Below are positions 1-11,730 of a DNA stretch of 64,000 bases, one piece after another. The first letter of the stretch is position 1. Each line of letters starts with the position of its first letter. A model generated the notes under the pieces. It did not search any database and was not told the origin of the DNA. It saw only the letters and a list, made by a program, of their open reading frames with translations. Both the position numbers and the translations under genes were made by a program. This DNA comes from Litoditis marina (taxonomy: Eukaryota > Nematoda > Chromadorea > Rhabditida > Rhabditidae): positions 32,583,336 through 32,647,335 of the forward strand of contig OZ038433.1 in assembly GCA_964036275.1 (NCBI GenBank), written 5' to 3'.

Positions 1-136
1 AATAATGATGAAAAAACATGAAATGTTGATCAAGTTTGCAAGGGTTTTGGTGTCATTGGCTTACTCTAATCGTCCTTTCATAATTATATAGTTGTCAAAC
101 TCATAAAACTTGCATACCCTAATGAATGAATTGTAG

Positions 137-3100
137 ATTGGTGGTGACCTTATTGACCGGAGGCATGATGGTTTGTGGGCGGAACGTTCAGTCAAAACTT
201 GTCTCAAACCGAGCCATTTCCTATCTGGGAGACGTTTCGTACGCGTTGTATCTTGTACACTGGCCTATTTTCACGTACATCAAGCTGCAATACCCCCATA
301 GTACTACAGGTTTGAAGTTTATTCTATATTGATTACAGACCATTGATTTAATCGATTACAGATTCAAGAGGGTTGCGCAAACGTAGGGAAGAACATACTC
401 AAAAATCAATATTTGAAATCTCTCCGTTCAAAAATCAGTGATTCAGAATATAGGATTTGTCAAACCATTGCGGACACCGTACCATCAATTTAGTATGGGA
501 CGGGGTTCGGCGAGCGGCCAGTTTGTCTGCGTATCATTGATCTGCACACTCTCTCAACTTCTGGCAGATAATCAACGACCGCTCGCCACGCATCGCTCAA
601 TCAATTGAACCCTCTGCTGTCTTTATGGGGAAAGTGGCGACTATAACTACCTCGATCATTTCCCAGTCAATGTTGATAGACCGGTAAACTTTTGACGAGT
701 ACATCGTGTGAAACAGAGATGGCAAATTCTGCGAATCTTCTTGTAACTCGTTTTACGAGCCTTTCTTCTCGCGCAGAAAGAGACAACATAAAGTTTTCAG
801 CCCTCTGTTGTGGATGCCTCTTCTCGTGTGTTCTCAGTATTTTTTTGAAAGAAACCTACGAAAAAGAATATCTGAGAAGCAACAAACCGACAATATTCTC
901 TCTAATATTGGCTCTCTACACTATCTCAATAGCATTTCTGATAATTTGCAAGCAAGTGGACAGTCGTCATATTTTTCATATGCCGGCCGATGGAGGAGTT
1001 TTCTCGAATTGGACGACCGGTAAGTTGCCAGAAATGAAACATCATTGCGTTTTTTTATCAAATCTTTCACGATTTAGAGATTTATTTCGATCACATCACA
1101 TCGTTCCGATCTGCTATATAGTTTAGCTGGGCCAGTATTGCGAGCATGACAATAGTGTGGTCTTTTTTCATTCATAACTTTGTTTTTGTAACTACGATTT
1201 CAATTCCCAGAGGAAATAATACAAATGAACGAAGATTTCACGAGAAATGACAATCCCAGTCTCAGACTCAGTCAGTGCGATTACCGGGAAGGAAAAGGAC
1301 CATTCGGCTGGTGCGAATTCAAGGTCAGACTACCAGGCGGGTAGCAATTGCTCAGAAACCTCATGAGATACCTCGTGAGCAATATCTTACAAACTTCTCG
1401 TGAGATCCTGTTAATTGCCATGCTACAACATTGGAAGTTCCCGAGTACCTCATGAGGTGCTCATGAGGCTCTCATGTGAGGTTGGGTGGATTGCTAAGCC
1501 GCCAGAAACTGTTACGACACAAGTGTATAGTCAGAACATGGTAATCAAAATTGAGTTGACTTCGAATAAAGTGGTTTTGTTAATGTATAATTAACAGAAT
1601 AATGAATAATATGTATGAAATACATTATTGATTAATTTAAACAAGTGTTGACAAGCTCAAAGACATTCGTGTCAATTTCCTATGATTGGCTAGTGTATTT
1701 GATTGAAATGACATAATTTGGAAATTGGTTTGAATTGCAATTGAACTTACCGAAGGGTTTCGAATCAGTTCAATTCTAAAGATCGGAGCAAAGTGGTGTT
1801 TTGAACACATAAAATGGAGGATTGGTTGGTTTCACTATTCAGACCACACACACAATATGATAAGATGTTGGGAAAACATGTTACCACTTCGTGTTTAGCT
1901 GTGAAAACGCTGGCAGCTTAAAATACCGGAGAAAATGCAGGCTTAAGTACTGGTGTCGAATTAGCCTGTATCTCCTTATGAATTTCGAACAGAACAGGCG
2001 TCATCTGGCTGACTCCAGTATTTTAAGTTGCAAAATTGTCGAGTCCGGTATTTTAAGTTGCAGCGGTTTTTCAGAGAGTAAGAACAATCAAACCAAAATT
2101 ACTTGAAGAAGTCGATGTTGATTGACAGTTAGTAGGACGTGGAGAGCTTTCAGAATGTTTCATCCAACGGTACTCGTTCTATAACAGTCTTCGGGAACAG
2201 TTACGCGCCCAATTTGGCCCCAGTTATTCAGGAATTCTGTGGAAGCAAAACAAAAAGAATGGTACAAATATCTGAAAGTAAGCAGAATATTAGAATATTA
2301 CATTCTGTTTTATATACATCTCGTTCCACAGTTTTTGAGTTTTATTGGAACAATAGACAAGTTCTAATACAGAATGATTCTAATAGAAGTTTTACCAGCG
2401 CACGATTATATTAATTTTTAATTTTTAATTCTCACGGAAATGGAGAAAAATGAGTCTTTAGGTTGTGATTTATTGTTGGTGGCACCAGTCGGAAGGTGTA
2501 TGGAACTCTACCAAAAAAGCGTGGAATCAATTCGAGAATCAGAGCCGGATGTACTCTTTATCATGACAAGGTTCGTTGTTCGTATTCACGCCACACTCGA
2601 CACATAACACGTACTTTTCAGTGATTTGTGAATGATTTGAAAAGTTCTGTACTTGTTTGCTTTCAGTCTTTGTTGCGAAAATGACCACTGTACGGTATTG
2701 TGTCTAACTGTTTGGTGTGTTACTGATCGTGCGCAGCGCGAAGCGCTGCGCAACTTAGTTGTTGAATACAAATGTTGTGGGCTTTGAAAAAGGGTCCATT
2801 CGAGTTTTCTCCGTTTATCTATGACCGTTTATAGATCTAAAAACAGAGAGAGGTAGAGGATGAAAGGTTTTCAATAGGTTCCGAATTGCGAATAAAGCCG
2901 GGCAAAGTTATGAGAAATCTTCTTTCGCGAAAATTGCCTCCACGGCGTTCTCGCTTACAGTAATTTTTGCGATTAAACTTGTATTGAGCTCCGTCCCCAA
3001 AGTTTTCGTGGCGGGACACTGTATCCCACTGCAATTTGGCACGGTCAGAGCACTTTTTCGCTGCGTTTCGCGCTTAATTTCACGCGAATCATTTGCGGAG

Positions 3101-6100
3101 CGTCTAAAATCAAGGACGCGAGTTCCTTATTTGATAAAGCTGTTGTTGAGAACGCCGTGCCTCGTCCATGTGCTGTACTGTTGGGGTTGGCGAGCAATGT
3201 CCGGTTGGATTTGAGCGCCATTATGCGCTGTAGTTGTATCTGGTTTCTATGCTTGTTGGTTGATCAGTTTTCTATATTTTCTCGTAAATTTTCTGTTGTG
3301 TAGATCAAGACTTTATGGAGTTTCTGGTAGTTGAGGAATTTGAGTTTTCTCACATTTTAGGGATTTTTATTGCTGGTTAGGTGACATGAATCGTCAGAAA
3401 AACTAGCATATTCTCTATTGAAAGCGATGAATTTCTAATTGATTTCTGTTGATTAAGCTATCGATTCCCGAAAGTGATACAAGCTAAAGTACAATTTCAC
3501 GTGGTACGTGGAACTTTTCCTTGGAAAGTGAAGAATCTTTGAGAATTGTAGAAAACGAGAACAATTATTAGTATGAAAAAAACCAGTGTGAAAACAGACC
3601 GATTAATTTTTTCAATAAAGTGCAAGAGAAATTGAAAAGGAATTCAATGAATTTGAATGAAGATGAAAATCTAATCTCGCATTCTTCGAAGTATTCCGGT
3701 GATTCGACGAATGAACGGTAACTGCGAGCAATTTGAAAGCAACGAAATTTTGATTGGAACAACAGGAATGTCAACAACCTTCTCACAACGAAAATCACTC
3801 TCTCGTAACGGAAAACAAGAACATTAACAACGCACAACTATGAAACGGGAAGAGCAAATTTGCACAATGTGCACGTAGAACAACACCAAATTTCGGACCA
3901 GACTTTTCGAGAATGCGAGATGAGATGTTCATCTTCATCTAAAATTGTTCCACCCCTGCACTTTAGTGAAACAACTAATGGGTCTGTTTTCACACTCGTT
4001 TTCTATACTAATTCGACTACGGTTGGTTCCAGATCTTATTTTAGTTGAATGTACTGTTTAGATATAAAAGTAGGTGAGTTTAATAACAGCAATCCTTCAC
4101 GGCGATTAATTCAGCCGATGTTTTTCAAGAGAACTACAAGATTTCATATTGAAGATGGACGATTATGTGGACCAATCTCGTGTCAATGGTCCTTTAAACT
4201 GCAACTGAGAAATTTATTGCAGTTTGAAGGACTGAAGCAGTGCGATTGGTCCACATAATCGTCCTCCTTTAATCATATTATCAGTCGTTGAACAAATGTG
4301 CGTAAATGGGATGGACATAGGCGTGCGTGAGCTTTGTTTCCTAGTTCAGGCGGTCCGCCATAAAAATGTCGGGGCTAGCGGGGATCGAACCCGGGTCTGC
4401 GGAACGATAGTCAAACACTTACCACTCGACCATTTTGATTGGAAACAAATATAGATAACACTTCATTCGAGCATACAAGAGAACAAATGAGTGGCAGATA
4501 TGATCTGAACAGAGTTCCTAAGCCAAATACGGAGCCCTAGGAATGATGTCGACAAATACAACCACCAGATTACAATAATAATTCACATTATTATAACAAA
4601 CAATAAAATCAGGGAGTGGAATTTTCGATGTTCCAGATACCAACTCCTCGCCATGGAGAAAAACGAGGCGAATGTAGTGAAAAGACTGAGAGACTTCACG
4701 GCTGCTGTTAAACAGAAGGTTAGTTTCGAACGAGGTATTGCCTCCTACTTGTAACTTTGCTCTACCGAAACTTCGTACGATTTTTAGAAAAAACGCCCCT
4801 TGAACTTGATTTGAAGAGACCGGTTTTATCGCATGCTGAATTTCACTCATAAACATAATATCTGACTGTGTTTCAACAGACATTCAAAGGCCTCAGGGAC
4901 TGACAACGCGGGGAATTGAAATCATGTCATAACGATATTTGCGCATGAACATGAAATGCAGAGCAACCCAGGCTCAGTTACTCAGTTTTATGACCATTTT
5001 GTGTTCTTCAGTCACTAAATGTCTCGTGATAGGTGTTGAGAAATGTTAAATTTTCATATTCTTTTCTTGAGTTTTTGTACGTAACGAATATCACTGCCAT
5101 GAAAGAACAGGACAAAATGGAAATGAAAAGTTATATGTCCCCTATTAGTTTTCAAAGCTCAATCTGATCGAATTGCTAATGCAAAAGTCGAAAACAGATA
5201 TAAATAGAAGAGAAAAGTGAATCTCTTATAATAGTTTTCATTAGATTGTCATTTAGGTGTATATACTGAATGCGTTTCCTACAACCAGTTTCGAAATAAC
5301 CAACATTCTGAATGACCATCTGCACGAGGGGACAGTACCGGAACAGGTCAGGTTTCTGTCTAATTTCAGGTTGACAGGTCACAAAATCGGAGAATTTTTA
5401 CTAAAATAGCTTCTTGGTATTGAATTCAGCGTGCTGGCTTTAGGCAGAATCCACAGTTGTTCTGAGTTTTTACATTAAAGAAGACCAGAACAGCGCCGTA
5501 GCAATCCCCCCAAACCTCATGAGGTCACCTCACGAGCCACCTCACGAGCTGCCTCACCAGCTCATCTCACCAGCTGCTCACGAGATCTCTATGCTTAACC
5601 ATTGCAGATGAGGAAAACAGCGAACTATTCAATAACAGACGACTGATCATTGACTCGCCAGTTTCACTGATCAGGTAACCTCGCGAGTGTCAGACAAAAC
5701 GATAGAGCATGCTTAATGAGGAGTGCATTAGCTGGCCAGCTAAACATGCCCCCCTCTGATTACACCATTTTTACCGATGAGATCGCGTTTTACCCAAGGA
5801 TAATATTCTTCGCTTACAAACACTTCGCGGATAGTTATCCGACAAATTGCTGGCAAACCCGTACTAGATACGGTGCGCCGCCAGACTCTAGGAAGCGCCG
5901 GTTATGTACCAATCTGATCAGGAATATAATTGGGTTCGCTTAAGTATTTCGTTAAAAATACTCTTCTATCAACTGCAGTGTGGGGTTAATAAATTTAACA
6001 AGTGTAACTTAAGTGCATGTTTCGGAAAACATTTTTGAATGTTCCATACATAGATACAGATTACTTCTCTAACAAAAACTACAAGAGAACTGGAAACTAA

Positions 6101-8376
6101 CACCGAAGTTTTACTAAACTATATTAAGGTTTTTAGGTTTTTGGGTTCGTAACGATCCCAAGAAAAAACTTTGAAGTCACCAAACGTTACTGAATCATCA
6201 CTACTATTGATAACTTTCCCATGACGCGGTTTTCGTATTTTAATAGTTTTAGTAGTGTTTTTAGTAGTAAACCGATTTTTGTGCGGTCCACCAATCCCTC
6301 TCATTGCTTCAAATAGTTGGAAATTTTTCGTCGGTTGGAAACTTTTATTGGGATAGATATGTACAACCTACAACCACTTTTTATAATTTTGCGAATGAAC
6401 AATGATTATTTTCGATTCGGTTCTCATTATATTTATGTCATCAACTTCTCACATTTATCAACTAGTGAATGGCATTTGACCGCCTAATTTCAATCGATCA
6501 TCACGTCACTCGAATGGGCGGAAACGGTTCGTTGGCATGACCCGACGACGAAAAGGCCTAGGAAAACATTATGTGAACCAAACGCAGAAAGCAACGCGAA
6601 CTTTTCAAACTAACAAATGAAAATAGCACTGTTTTAATATTAAACGTAATGAGCACATGAATACAGTGACAAAAGGATTTGTTCAAATGTTAACCGATAT
6701 GGTAGTTACTCGCTAACAGATCCTCATGGATGTAATACCTTTTACTCTAAGAAATAATGATATTTCCATATTTGATGAGGACGTAACCGTAAACTTTCTT
6801 TCTTGACGTTTCAGCTTATATTCATCACATTATGGTTATTTCTCGGAATGTACATTAGAACCCGCTCAGATACAAAATATAGTGCTTCGTATCATGTGCA
6901 ATAATAAGTAGATGTGATAAAACTACTCCTCGTTTTTATTTTGGGAATTAGGACCCACTGTTAAGGCCAGCATAACTGAAAATGTTCTCATAACGAATAT
7001 CACTGCACATTCATGAAAACATTAGAGTCTAGCAAGAAAGAAAACTTCAATAAACTCAAACTTCGAAAACTCGAAAGTCGAAATTTACGAAAACTCGGAA
7101 CTTTGAACGCAAAAACTCGAAAGCCAAAATTTTGGACTCAAAAGTAGGCTTTTTGTCAGAAAACACTCAAAACTCGACTCGACTCGAAAAAACTCGAAAA
7201 TTTTCGAGTCGAAACTAGAAAATTCGAGAACTCGATTGTTCGCCAAACTCGAAAACTCGAAAAAGAAATTCTGAACTCGATTAACAACCCTAATTGAGAA
7301 ACTCCGGAAGAAAAAACAGAGAAAAAACTGACGAGTAGCTGATGAGCAGCTGATCAGCAGCTCATGAGGATCTTTTGACCTCGCCAGGTTGCTCATGAGG
7401 TTTTACACATGAGATCTCGCGAGGTTTGGGGGGATTGCTACGGCGCCCAGAACACAACTTGAGCCGAGGTTTTGTTTCGGCCTGCATTCAACTGTATTGA
7501 GATCAGAGAGCACGAATAACTCGTATATTAGTTTGATCAGTCCACGTGACATTCACATGACAATGCCGCGCGATACGCCACGCGTTCAATCAGAAGTAGG
7601 ATACAGCAGATTTACGAGAAACCATGTTGCTCTCTGGTCTCCTTTAAGACTCGTCCTGTTCGGGTGAAATTCGTTCACTTAAGAGTCTAGCCACGTAGAT
7701 GAGAATCATAAGGGAATCGCACGTTTTGAGTTGGTTTTTTTCCTTACCACTTGGGAAAGAAAAGCTGAACGACCAATTGAAAGTTACACACTATCACTAA
7801 CGTCTAGACTTTTGCTGAAAACTCCACAAGTAACTGTGTGTTGGAGCAAATTTAACTCATTGCATTACTAGAAAACTTTTCTCATATTCAATTATCAATG
7901 ATAGAATGTCATAGTTGAAAGAATGTGCTCAGTAAAAGATGTACTCAAAGTCGTTTCGACCTTGACGGAGGGTCAGATAATCATAAGTTGAACTCAGCGG
8001 AGTTGGGCAACATTGTGCAACACCGATCGCTGAGCACATTCTGATAACTATAACATTCGAGAGTCGTAGTGACACAAATATATTTTGTGTAATAACTTTA
8101 ACTAGATATAATGACATCCCACCAAATGTCTGTTTTCAGTCTACTCTGGATGCGGGAAGACCTTTTCAGCCTGCGCGCGACCTCCTGGGCAGGGTGGTGG
8201 CCACATGCGCCAAATGTGAACTGGTTGACATCATGCCCGCACTGAGCATAAATGGGACCTACAACCACTTTGACGAATCCACCGGATTGTCCTACTTCAC
8301 CAACGGAATGCATCTCACCCCACACGGATTGAATAGACTGAAACCTTTGTTCAAACAGATTTGTGACACGTTATAG
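137..8376 (+). CDS. OAC-type acyltransferase with C-terminal SGNH domain (5' end outside window)
   Basis: Eight exons join in phase: 137-309, 801-1019, 1211-1323, 2154-2277, 2462-2570, 4637-4718, 5257-5346, 8140-8376 (stop TAG), about 380 codons. The first two encode the last membrane helices of an acyltransferase-3 domain (SYALYLVHWPIFTYIKLQYP, then a helix and an ETYEKEYL motif typical of nematode OAC proteins). Next come a spacer ending GPFGWC, then an SGNH hydrolase-like domain: nucleophile block TVFGNSYAP, PDVLFIMTR, and the C-terminal HLTPHG block. Such proteins are multipass membrane enzymes thought to move acyl groups on or off extracellular or glycan substrates. The residue three before the catalytic-type His is Asn (NGMHL) where SGNH families usually have Asp; whether this affects activity is unknown. 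The last intron is 2.8 kb and holds a TIR transposon and another repeat. The upstream acyltransferase exons lie left of the window. Confidence 0.87.
461..652 (+). repeat. 190-bp interspersed repeat, copy 1
   Basis: Begins near AACCATTGCGGACACCGTACCATC, runs through GGGGTTCGGCGAGCGGCCAG and ACACTCTCTCAAC, and ends near TTATGGGGAAAGTGGCGACTAT. Three other copies lie in this window: 31040-31225 on the same strand, and 9185-9415 and 37385-37600 inverted. It has no obvious terminal inverted repeats and no ORF. Confidence 0.75.
1336..1503. mobile_element. MITE, GGCGCCGTAGCAATC-TIR family, copy 1
   Basis: Ends read GGCGGGTAGCAATTG and GATTGCTAAGCCGCC, a diverged inverted pair matching the 1.95-kb element at 5493-7446. 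The core is packed with CTCATGAG and CTCGTGAG palindromes. It sits just inside the intron after exon 1211-1323 of the acyltransferase gene. Confidence 0.7.
2730..2752. repeat. Small GC hairpin
   Basis: TGCGCAGCG and CGCTGCGCA arms around a CGAAG loop, in an acyltransferase intron. A close relative (GCGGAGCGCGAAGCGCTCTGC) lies at about 23973-23998. A perfect short palindrome; function unknown. Confidence 0.5.
4149..4272. mobile_element. MITE with AGGACGATTATGTGG termini, copy 1
   Basis: The ends (GGACGATTATGTGGACCAAT and its reverse complement) form an inverted pair around a core containing the inverted words GGTCCTTTAAACTGCA and TGCAGTTTGAAGGAC. The second copy is at 12491-12612. Lies in the acyltransferase intron, with no coding capacity. 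Confidence 0.75.
4376..4440 (-). repeat. tRNA-like sequence (pseudo-tRNA or SINE head)
   Basis: On the minus strand, a box-A-like GGTCGAGTGGTAAG is followed about 40 nt later by a box-B-like GGGTTCGATCCCC, with normal tRNA spacing. The 3' acceptor side (TAGCCCC) has no matching 5' strand, so a folded functional tRNA is not supported. Most likely a decayed tRNA gene or SINE promoter. Confidence 0.55.
5493..7446. mobile_element. 1.95-kb transposon with 26-bp perfect TIRs and 8-bp target duplication
   Basis: The ends GCGCCGTAGCAATCCCCC (continuing CAAACCTC) are perfectly inverted over 26 bp, and both flanks carry the 8-bp duplication CCAGAACA (5485-5492 and 7447-7454). An 8-bp target duplication points to the hAT superfamily or a similar group. 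Sub-terminal zones hold repeated CTCATGAG/CTCACGAG words. No transposase was recognised; the longest frame (5716-5943, 75 codons) is unremarkable, so the copy is non-autonomous. It lies in the last intron of the acyltransferase gene. Short relatives lie at 1336-1503 and 36831-36992, with a remnant at 53335-53470. Confidence 0.85.
7020..7295. mobile_element. Satellite-cored hAT-like element (nested, left end lost)
   Basis: An AACTCGAAA-type simple array ends at TTAACAACCCTA (7284-7295), the right terminus shared by elements at 13492, 16446, 38197 and 41957. No clean left end or target duplication is visible. It is nested inside the 5493-7446 transposon. Confidence 0.55.
7920..8112. repeat. Interspersed repeat with GTGCTCAG.AAGAGATGTACTCAAA core, copy 1
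   Basis: Shares its head (AATGTGCTCAGTAAAAGATG), middle (GTTTCGACC) and tail (GTGACACAAATATATTTTGT) with copies at 60430-60650 and 61083-61262. GAATGTGCTCAG and CTGAGCACATTC form an internal inverted pair in this copy. It ends about 25 nt before the last acyltransferase exon. Confidence 0.65.
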
Positions 8377-8639
8377 ACCATATTTCGAATGGTATTGTAC
8401 AATTTGTCAATTTAATATTGTAATGCCGAAGTAGCTTGACTCGAAATTCGTGAATTCTTGACTTTCACATTCCATTCAACATTGCCGTTTACGTTTCCTA
8501 ATTTGAATTACATTTCATTTTCTTTTTTTTCTATTTGTAATTAGACATATTATGTGGCCCTGCCTCCCTACATGGCGCATCACTTCTATCATATTATCTT
8601 GTTTGTTAAACTCTTTTTTCTAGAGACACTCCTTCTAGA

Positions 8640-8820
8640 GGGTGAAAGAAAACCGGGAGTAGTTTACAATTGCCCTCCACCCTGGTCAAAAATGGGTTGA
8701 AAAGGGCCCGTACTACAATCGCCCCCCACCTCTGGGGGGCGATTATACACCATGCTTATTTACTGCAGGCCAGGGGGTGATTGTTGGGAGGGGGGCGATT
8801 GTACAATTTTCCCAGAAAAC
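8640..8820. repeat. C/G-run fold-back repeat
   Basis: CAATCGCCCCCCACC and GGGGGGCGATTGTACAA words occur repeatedly in both orientations around a short loop. A related but longer G-run region is at 32300-32560. Runs of six or more G suggest a structured, polymerase-stalling sequence; no gene. Confidence 0.5.
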
Positions 8821-9184
8821 ATTAGTAGTAGTTACATGGAGTTCCCGGAGAAACAGTTGCATCTAAAATCATGGTTGCATTTTGAATTCTGAATGGTTTA
8901 TTACCACCGCACCGAATCGATTTGTTATAAGCATTGAGTTTTACTTGAAAAGAATGACAGACAAAGTAAACAACGTTTTCTTTAAAATAATGTACAACAC
9001 ATATAATGTTGTCAGTATAATACAGCAGCAAGAAGAACTTTTTTATGACTATGAGATTGAAACAACAAGCTGAGACTTAACAGTTTTGAGATTGAATGCT
9101 GTTCGAAATACGTGAAACTGAGACGGGATTTAACAATTGTGACTCTCAGGCGCTGGAATCAGAGTCTCAGTCAACTTAGCCCTG

Positions 9185-9415
9185 GAACACACGAACGTTG
9201 GTAGATGAGAATATGAAGAGAGTATAGTCGCCATTTTCCAAAAAAAGACAGAGGAGGTATCGATTGATTGAGCGATGCGAGGCGAGCGGTCGTTGATTAC
9301 TTGCCAGCGGATGAGAGAGTGTGTAGATCAATGATGCGCAGACTGGCTGGCCCTTTGCCAAACCCCGCCCCTCACACAATCAATGGTACGGTATCCACAA
9401 CGGTTTGATGAATCC
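9185..9415 (-). repeat. 190-bp interspersed repeat, copy 2 (inverted)
   Basis: Reverse complement of the 461-652 repeat: ATAGTCGCCATTTTCC, then GCGAGCGGTCGTTGATTAC, GAGAGTGTGTAGATCAATGA and AATGGTACGGTATCCACAAC. About 80-85% similar by eye. Confidence 0.75.
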
Positions 9416-11220
9416 CATACCCGGAAAGAGAACTGTGATGAGGTTACTTTCTGACTACTGCTCGGGATTCACTGCTTGTCGAGGGTACAAACGATCAGCG
9501 CACTCGTGTCAACCCTGTAGGGTCTCTGGGAGTTTTTTTTTCGTATTCTCAACAGCTGACTTTCGGCTTTTAACATTCTAACTTATTTGTTCGAAATATT
9601 TGGCGAGTTCCGTTGCAGAGAGAGAACGAAAACCCGACGCTGCTGTCTCACTATGAAAGTTGTAAGTAGATTTCCAGGGTTTCTCTGAGTAGCGATCCCT
9701 TCAGCGAAATTTAGATTCTCCAGTTCAGACCAAATTCTGATCAAAATATTCGATTGTTAACATTGTGATTCGATCTTGACTGACTTCAGCTACTTTTTAG
9801 ATCCAACCACATCTCAATCAGCTGTCCACATCACAAAATTCAAACGGAAACATTTCACTATGGCTATGGCATTGAAATGCGTTCAAGCCAGATTTGAAGT
9901 AACCGTACAATGTGCGATGCAAGTAATTTACGAGAAATGAAACTGACCATTAATTTTCTTTCGAGATAGAGTTTCAGCTCCTTACTTACAAAAGTTCAAA
10001 AAACGCATTATTACGAAGCAAAATTGGAGCCAACAAGATTCGGGTTACTATGATATAGCAATCCCAAATATCTCACTGCTCTGTTGTTTTCATAACATTT
10101 ACAAATATTTTCTCACAGCTTTCATTATGGTATTTCTGACCATGTGTTGAATATGGTTTTGTATTTTGAGAGACATTTTCAATTTTTTCTATTAGGTGAA
10201 TTCGTTGTTCGTGAACGTGCGAAGGCGCGCCGTATTTTTGAGAATACGCAGCAGACAAGAAGTGGACATCTAGATGAATGATTGTGGTTTTTCCATGTTA
10301 ACAATATCGATTAATCAGCTCAAACCTCCCATTATCAGTGGTAATAACAAAGTATATAATTCTGACCTATTTTCGCTCAGAATATAAAACACAGAAACTA
10401 ACAAAACGTGTGCGCACACCGAATCGTCACCACACGCCGTCCGTTTGAAAGAAATATCAATAAACCATAAATGACATTATAATAGTCGCTAACGGGAAGG
10501 ATGGAGGGTACTGTTTATCTCACTTTCCGCCACCATGCTGCCATTGAGACAATTTACTTTCCTTTTTTTCGCCATCTCTTTTTTTCTCGATTGACATTGC
10601 CTTCGAGGGAAATTGGCTATATTTTTGCAGTGAATCAGCTCTCTTTCGTCACATTTTTATCCTGATAAGAAATTGCATAAAAGGAGAGATTGTGGGTACA
10701 TTTGATTGCCCAGCACAAGAAATGCACATTATCGAATACCCAGTGAGTCTTATTACGATAATAAAACTGTCAGTAGAATATGTACACGTATTGGTCATAG
10801 GCTCATAACCTCCTCTCATGATACTTTTATAATTTGAACTGTGTTTCACATATACAAATCAATTCTCTGTGATTAGGTATTGCGATCGCTCAGAATAATG
10901 AAATCAGATCAGAGCCCTATGTAGGAATATTGCAGTGGGAAATAGGTTCGAAACCTTTTGACTGTCAAAGTTAACGCGGAAGTATATAGCGATAGTGAAC
11001 TTCATTTGCAGTGAAACTGTATTTGCATAGAGAAATGAGCAGGCCAAAGTCTCTTTAAGAATGGCGAGAACTATCTACTAGAAGTAAATGAAATAGTCAC
11101 GCGAAGTAAGCTTTCTAATGAGAAATTGCGCACCTTGTCATTCTACGTTTCTGAGTTTCGCTGTGTTTATGTTTCACTTGCATATGCAATTGACCATAAT
11201 TCACAGATCAACCTGTTAAC

Positions 11221-11380
11221 GTATGCTAGAAGATCCCGACATCTTCATCTCATCCTGCGTCTCATGCTCTGCCGGACCATTGCTCGTCTCTTACATCCCG
11301 GTGGGATATGAGAGCAGAGAAATAGCGTATGTTTGAGGAGACGCAGGATGGGATGAAGGTGTCGGGATCTTCTCGCATAC
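11221..11380. mobile_element. Fold-back MITE (GTATGC...GATCCCGAC family), copy 1
   Basis: GTATGCTAGAAGATCCCGAC at the left is mirrored by GTCGGGATCTTCTCGCATAC at the right; the interior (CATCCTGCGTCTC ... GAGACGCAGGATG) is also inverted, so the element is nearly one hairpin. Further copies: 22285-22441 and 26882-27038, with partial copies at 32045-32115, 45045-45085 and 48555-48630. Confidence 0.8.
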
Positions 11381-11730
11381 ATACTCTTGTGTTTTTGTAG
11401 GGAATCCCTCTGAATACCCCCGTCTATGGGGGTATGAACCATGATGCCGAACTGAAGGTTCACGCCAGTGTTTTCCCGGGAACGCACAAGTGAGAATGTT
11501 ATTTATCAGTTTGTCTTTTCAAACATAACGACTAGTAAACAGGATTCTAGATGTAACATTTCATTCACTAATAGAGTCTATAGTGAGCGCCAAATTTATA
11601 AATTTCTGTTTTTCACCGGCATCGAAGCTGCGAGCAAAACATTCGTAGCAGAGCGCTAAACCGTAAACACTGCTATATTAGAGCACATGACAGGCAAGCT
11701 TTGGAATGGAAGACATGTGCGCGTACACAG

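Larger units (their letters stand above)
8377..11730. other. Intergenic stretch without a supported gene
   Basis: Contains a C/G-rich fold-back (8640-8820), an inverted copy of the 190-bp repeat (9185-9415), a fold-back MITE (11221-11380), and otherwise AT-rich unique DNA. A possible 5' exon is at 9616-9661 (GTTGCAG acceptor, ATGAAAGTT, then GTAAGT donor). Its reading phase does not join the galectin exons directly, so it is not assigned to a gene. Confidence 0.5.

Noticed and set aside
4376..4440. Functional tRNA gene
   Set aside because: Box A and box B are present but the 5' acceptor strand does not pair with the 3' strand.
4518..4883. 121-codon minus-strand frame
   Set aside because: Antisense to the acyltransferase exon 4637-4718, whose phases match both neighbours on the plus strand.
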